Positions 4,141 to 6,150 of a stretch of DNA of 6,150 nucleotides are shown piece by piece. The stretch lies in contig JAODAU010000103.1 in assembly GCA_025463615.1 (NCBI GenBank), positions 1-6,150 on the forward strand. The letters are read 5' to 3'. A model generated the notes under the pieces. That model was not told the origin of the DNA, did no database searches, and saw only the letters and a list, made by a program, of their open reading frames with translations. The stretch comes from Microbacteriaceae bacterium. GTDB lineage: Bacteria > Actinomycetota > Actinomycetes > Actinomycetales > Microbacteriaceae. Both the position numbers and the translations under genes were made by a program. How positions within the stretch are numbered: the stretch's first letter is position 1; every line of letters begins with the position of its first letter.

Positions 4141-6150
4141 ATGCCCGTCACTCACCCGTACCGTCTCACGATCACCGCCATCGCGGCGACCGTGGCGATC
4201 GCCCTCTCAGGAATGGCCGGCGTCGCGCCCGCCCTCGCCGACACGTCGCCGCCGGATGCCTCGCAGCCGCAGACGGCATCCGCCGACTCCCTGCCCACCG
4301 CGCAGATCAACGGCGTGGTGTGGGACCAGGAGATCATCGGCAACACGGTCTACGTGGGCGGCAACTTCACCAAGGCGCGGCCGGCCGGCTCCCCGGCGGG
4401 CAGCAACGAGGTCGCGCGCACCGACCTCATGGCCTACAACCTGCAGACCGGCGTGATGACGAGCTTCGCGCCCGTGCTCAACGGCGAGGTGCGCGCGCTC
4501 GACTCGTCGCCCGACGGCTCCAAGCTGTACGCGGTGGGCATCTTCACCTCGGTGAACGGCGTGACCAAGAACCGCATCGTGGCCTTCGACACGGCGACCG
4601 GGGCCATCGACCCCGCGTTCAACGCGTCATCCAACGCCGGCCTCTACGCCGTGACGGCGAACGCGTCCACCGTGTTCTTCTCGGGCAACCTCACCCAGGC
4701 GAACGGCGTCGCGCGACCCGGCCACGCTGCGGCCGCGCTCGCCACGACCGGGGCCACCACGGCATGGGCGCCCGTGCTCGCGGGCGGGCGCGCCTACGGC
4801 ATGGAGGTCTCCCCGGACGGCAGCAAAGTGGTCTTCGGCGGCAGCTTCACCACGCTGAACGGCAGCGGCAACCCCGGATTCGGCATGGGCGCGGTGAACA
4901 CCACGACCGGGGCATCCCTGCCGTGGGCGGCCAACTCCATCATCCGCAACGCCGGGGACAGCGCGGCGATCTACGGCCTCTCGTCCGACTCGGACAGCGT
5001 ATACGCCTCGGCCTACAACTTCGGCGGCACCGGCAACACCGAGGGCACCTCGCGGATCTCGTGGGACGGCACGCTCGTCTGGGCGGCCGACTGCCGCGGT
5101 GACAACTACAGCTCGTCGTCGACGAACGGCGTGGTCTACATCACCGGCCACTCGCACCAGTGCCAGTGGGTCGGAGGCTTCCCGCAGAACAACCCGACGT
5201 GGCTGAACCAGCGGGCCATCGCCTACACGAAGGCGCCGTCGGGCGTCGTGCGGGCGGACAACCTCAAGGGCCAGCCCGCGACGAAGCAGCTGGACTGGTT
5301 CCCGGCGATCAACGCCGGCTCGTTCACCGGTCAGAACCAGGGCGCGTGGACCGTGCAGTCGAACGCGCAGTACGTGCTCTACGCCGGCGAGTTCACCACG
5401 GTGAACGGCACCGGGCAGCAGGGCCTCTCCCGGTTCGCGGTGCCCGGCATCGCGCCGAACGCGCGCGGCCCGCAGCTCAGCGGCGCGAGCTGGCCGTTCA
5501 CCACGGCCTCGTATTCGCCTAGCACGGTGACCGTGAGCTGGCCATCCAACACCGACCAGGACAACGAGTTGCTCACCTACCGCGTCTACCGCGACGGGGC
5601 CGTGGTCTACACGACGACCGGGCTCTCGCGGTTCTGGGACCAGCCATCCATCGACTGGGTGGACACCGGGCTCGCGGCCGGCTCGTCGCACACGTACCGC
5701 GTGACCGCGACCGACCCGTTCGGCAACTCGGCGAGCACGAGCACGGTGTCCCGGGCGGTGGCCGGGAGCGGCACCTACAGCGCCTACGCGCAGTCGGTGA
5801 CGGATGACAGCCCCGCCTTCTATTACCGCCTCGGCGAGTCGAGCGGCACGGCGGTGGCCAACCTCTCCGGGCCGGTGGGCAACACCACCCAGACGCTCGG
5901 GGCCATCAACACCGTGAACGCGACGGCCGGATCCGGCGTCACCCGCAACGTCGCCGGCGCGATCACCGGCGACCCGAACACGGCCTCGCAGTTCAACGGC
6001 ACCTCGAACGGCAGGATCGTGGCCTCGCAGCAGGTCTACTCCGACGACACGATGAGCGTCGAGACGTGGTTCAAGACGACCACGGCGAGCGGCAAGATGG
6101 TCGGATTCGGCGACAGCGGCAGCGTGACCGGCAACTCGGGCACGTACGAC
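4141..6150 (+). CDS. Large secreted protein: beta-propeller, fibronectin III-like and LamG-like domains (3' end outside window)
   Basis: The frame is open from the ATG at 4141 to the window edge (670 codons, no stop), so the gene is partial here. A signal peptide is clear: hydrophobic core at about 9-30 and a signal-peptidase I site after ALA at 31-33. Residues about 51-435 hold seven copies of a strand pattern of the type VYVGGNFT, at about 70, 129, 178, 230, 287, 332 and 412, several followed by a phrase like AFDTATGAIDPAFN; this suggests a seven-bladed beta-propeller with delta-60-like repeats. C318 and C341 may form a disulfide. Residues about 445-535 look like a fibronectin III domain (STVTVSW, then TYRVTATDPFGN). 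From about 546 a LamG/concanavalin-like domain begins (AFYYRLGES, then SVETWFK at 639-645). A GAGG site lies seven bases before the start. Glycan binding or adhesion at the surface is inferred; no catalytic residues are evident. Confidence 0.9.
   Translation, partial: MPVTHPYRLTITAIAATVAIALSGMAGVAPALADTSPPDASQPQTASADSLPTAQINGVVWDQEIIGNTVYVGGNFTKARPAGSPAGSNEVARTDLMAYNLQTGVMTSFAPVLNGEVRALDSSPDGSKLYAVGIFTSVNGVTKNRIVAFDTATGAIDPAFNASSNAGLYAVTANASTVFFSGNLTQANGVARPGHAAAALATTGATTAWAPVLAGGRAYGMEVSPDGSKVVFGGSFTTLNGSGNPGFGMGAVNTTTGASLPWAANSIIRNAGDSAAIYGLSSDSDSVYASAYNFGGTGNTEGTSRISWDGTLVWAADCRGDNYSSSSTNGVVYITGHSHQCQWVGGFPQNNPTWLNQRAIAYTKAPSGVVRADNLKGQPATKQLDWFPAINAGSFTGQNQGAWTVQSNAQYVLYAGEFTTVNGTGQQGLSRFAVPGIAPNARGPQLSGASWPFTTASYSPSTVTVSWPSNTDQDNELLTYRVYRDGAVVYTTTGLSRFWDQPSIDWVDTGLAAGSSHTYRVTATDPFGNSASTSTVSRAVAGSGTYSAYAQSVTDDSPAFYYRLGESSGTAVANLSGPVGNTTQTLGAINTVNATAGSGVTRNVAGAITGDPNTASQFNGTSNGRIVASQQVYSDDTMSVETWFKTTTASGKMVGFGDSGSVTGNSGTYD

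Noticed and set aside
4059..5102. A 347-residue plus-strand open frame overlapping the secreted-protein gene.
   Set aside because: Its product is Arg/Gly/His-rich without motifs. The other frame has a signal peptide, propeller repeats and recognisable domains over the same bases.
4627..5691. A 354-residue minus-strand open frame inside the secreted-protein gene.
   Set aside because: It is antisense to a clear coding frame and has the Arg/Val/Gly/Pro composition of a shadow frame.

Overview
The window comes from a high-GC actinobacterium. The strong G/C preference at third codon positions, the long spurious reading frames opposite real genes, the GTG start, and the secreted and membrane protein styles fit a Microbacteriaceae-like organism. 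The family placement is inference; there is no rRNA or other marker gene here. All genes are chromosomal in style, and I see no mobile element, tRNA, rRNA or CRISPR array.

Left half (8-3164, minus strand): three genes read right to left and joined by two 4-base stop/start overlaps. They are a DUF1972/GT4-type glycosyltransferase (1986-3164), a Gfo/Idh/MocA-type NAD(P)-dependent sugar oxidoreductase (895-1989), and an aldo-keto-reductase-like TIM-barrel protein whose usual catalytic residues are not apparent (8-898). The tight coupling suggests one operon for making or transferring a modified sugar, most likely for an exopolysaccharide or cell-wall glycan. The operon may continue left of the window.

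Middle (3165-3350): a divergent intergenic region with a clear ribosome binding site for the glycosyltransferase and only weak promoter candidates in each direction. To its right on the plus strand lies a small membrane-anchored protein (3351-4001): a short cytoplasmic N-terminus, one membrane helix, a Ser/Ala/Pro-rich stalk and an extracellular beta-sandwich-like domain (DUF4352-like).

Right half (4002-6150, plus strand): a 139-base gap holds a possible terminator hairpin, a good sigma70-type promoter (TTTACA, 18 bases, TAACAT), and a perfect 6+6 inverted repeat surrounding the -10 box. It leads into a large secreted protein (4141 to beyond 6150) with a signal peptide, a probable seven-bladed beta-propeller, a fibronectin type III-like domain and the start of a LamG/concanavalin-like domain. 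The gene runs off the right edge.

Taken together this looks like a cell-surface locus: glycan synthesis on one strand and exported surface proteins on the other. I do not see a clearly new defence or mobile system. The more unusual points are the degenerate aldo-keto-reductase-like protein in the sugar operon, the inverted repeat over the -10 box of the surface-protein gene, and the placement of rare codons so that they form GGATG/CATCC pentamers.
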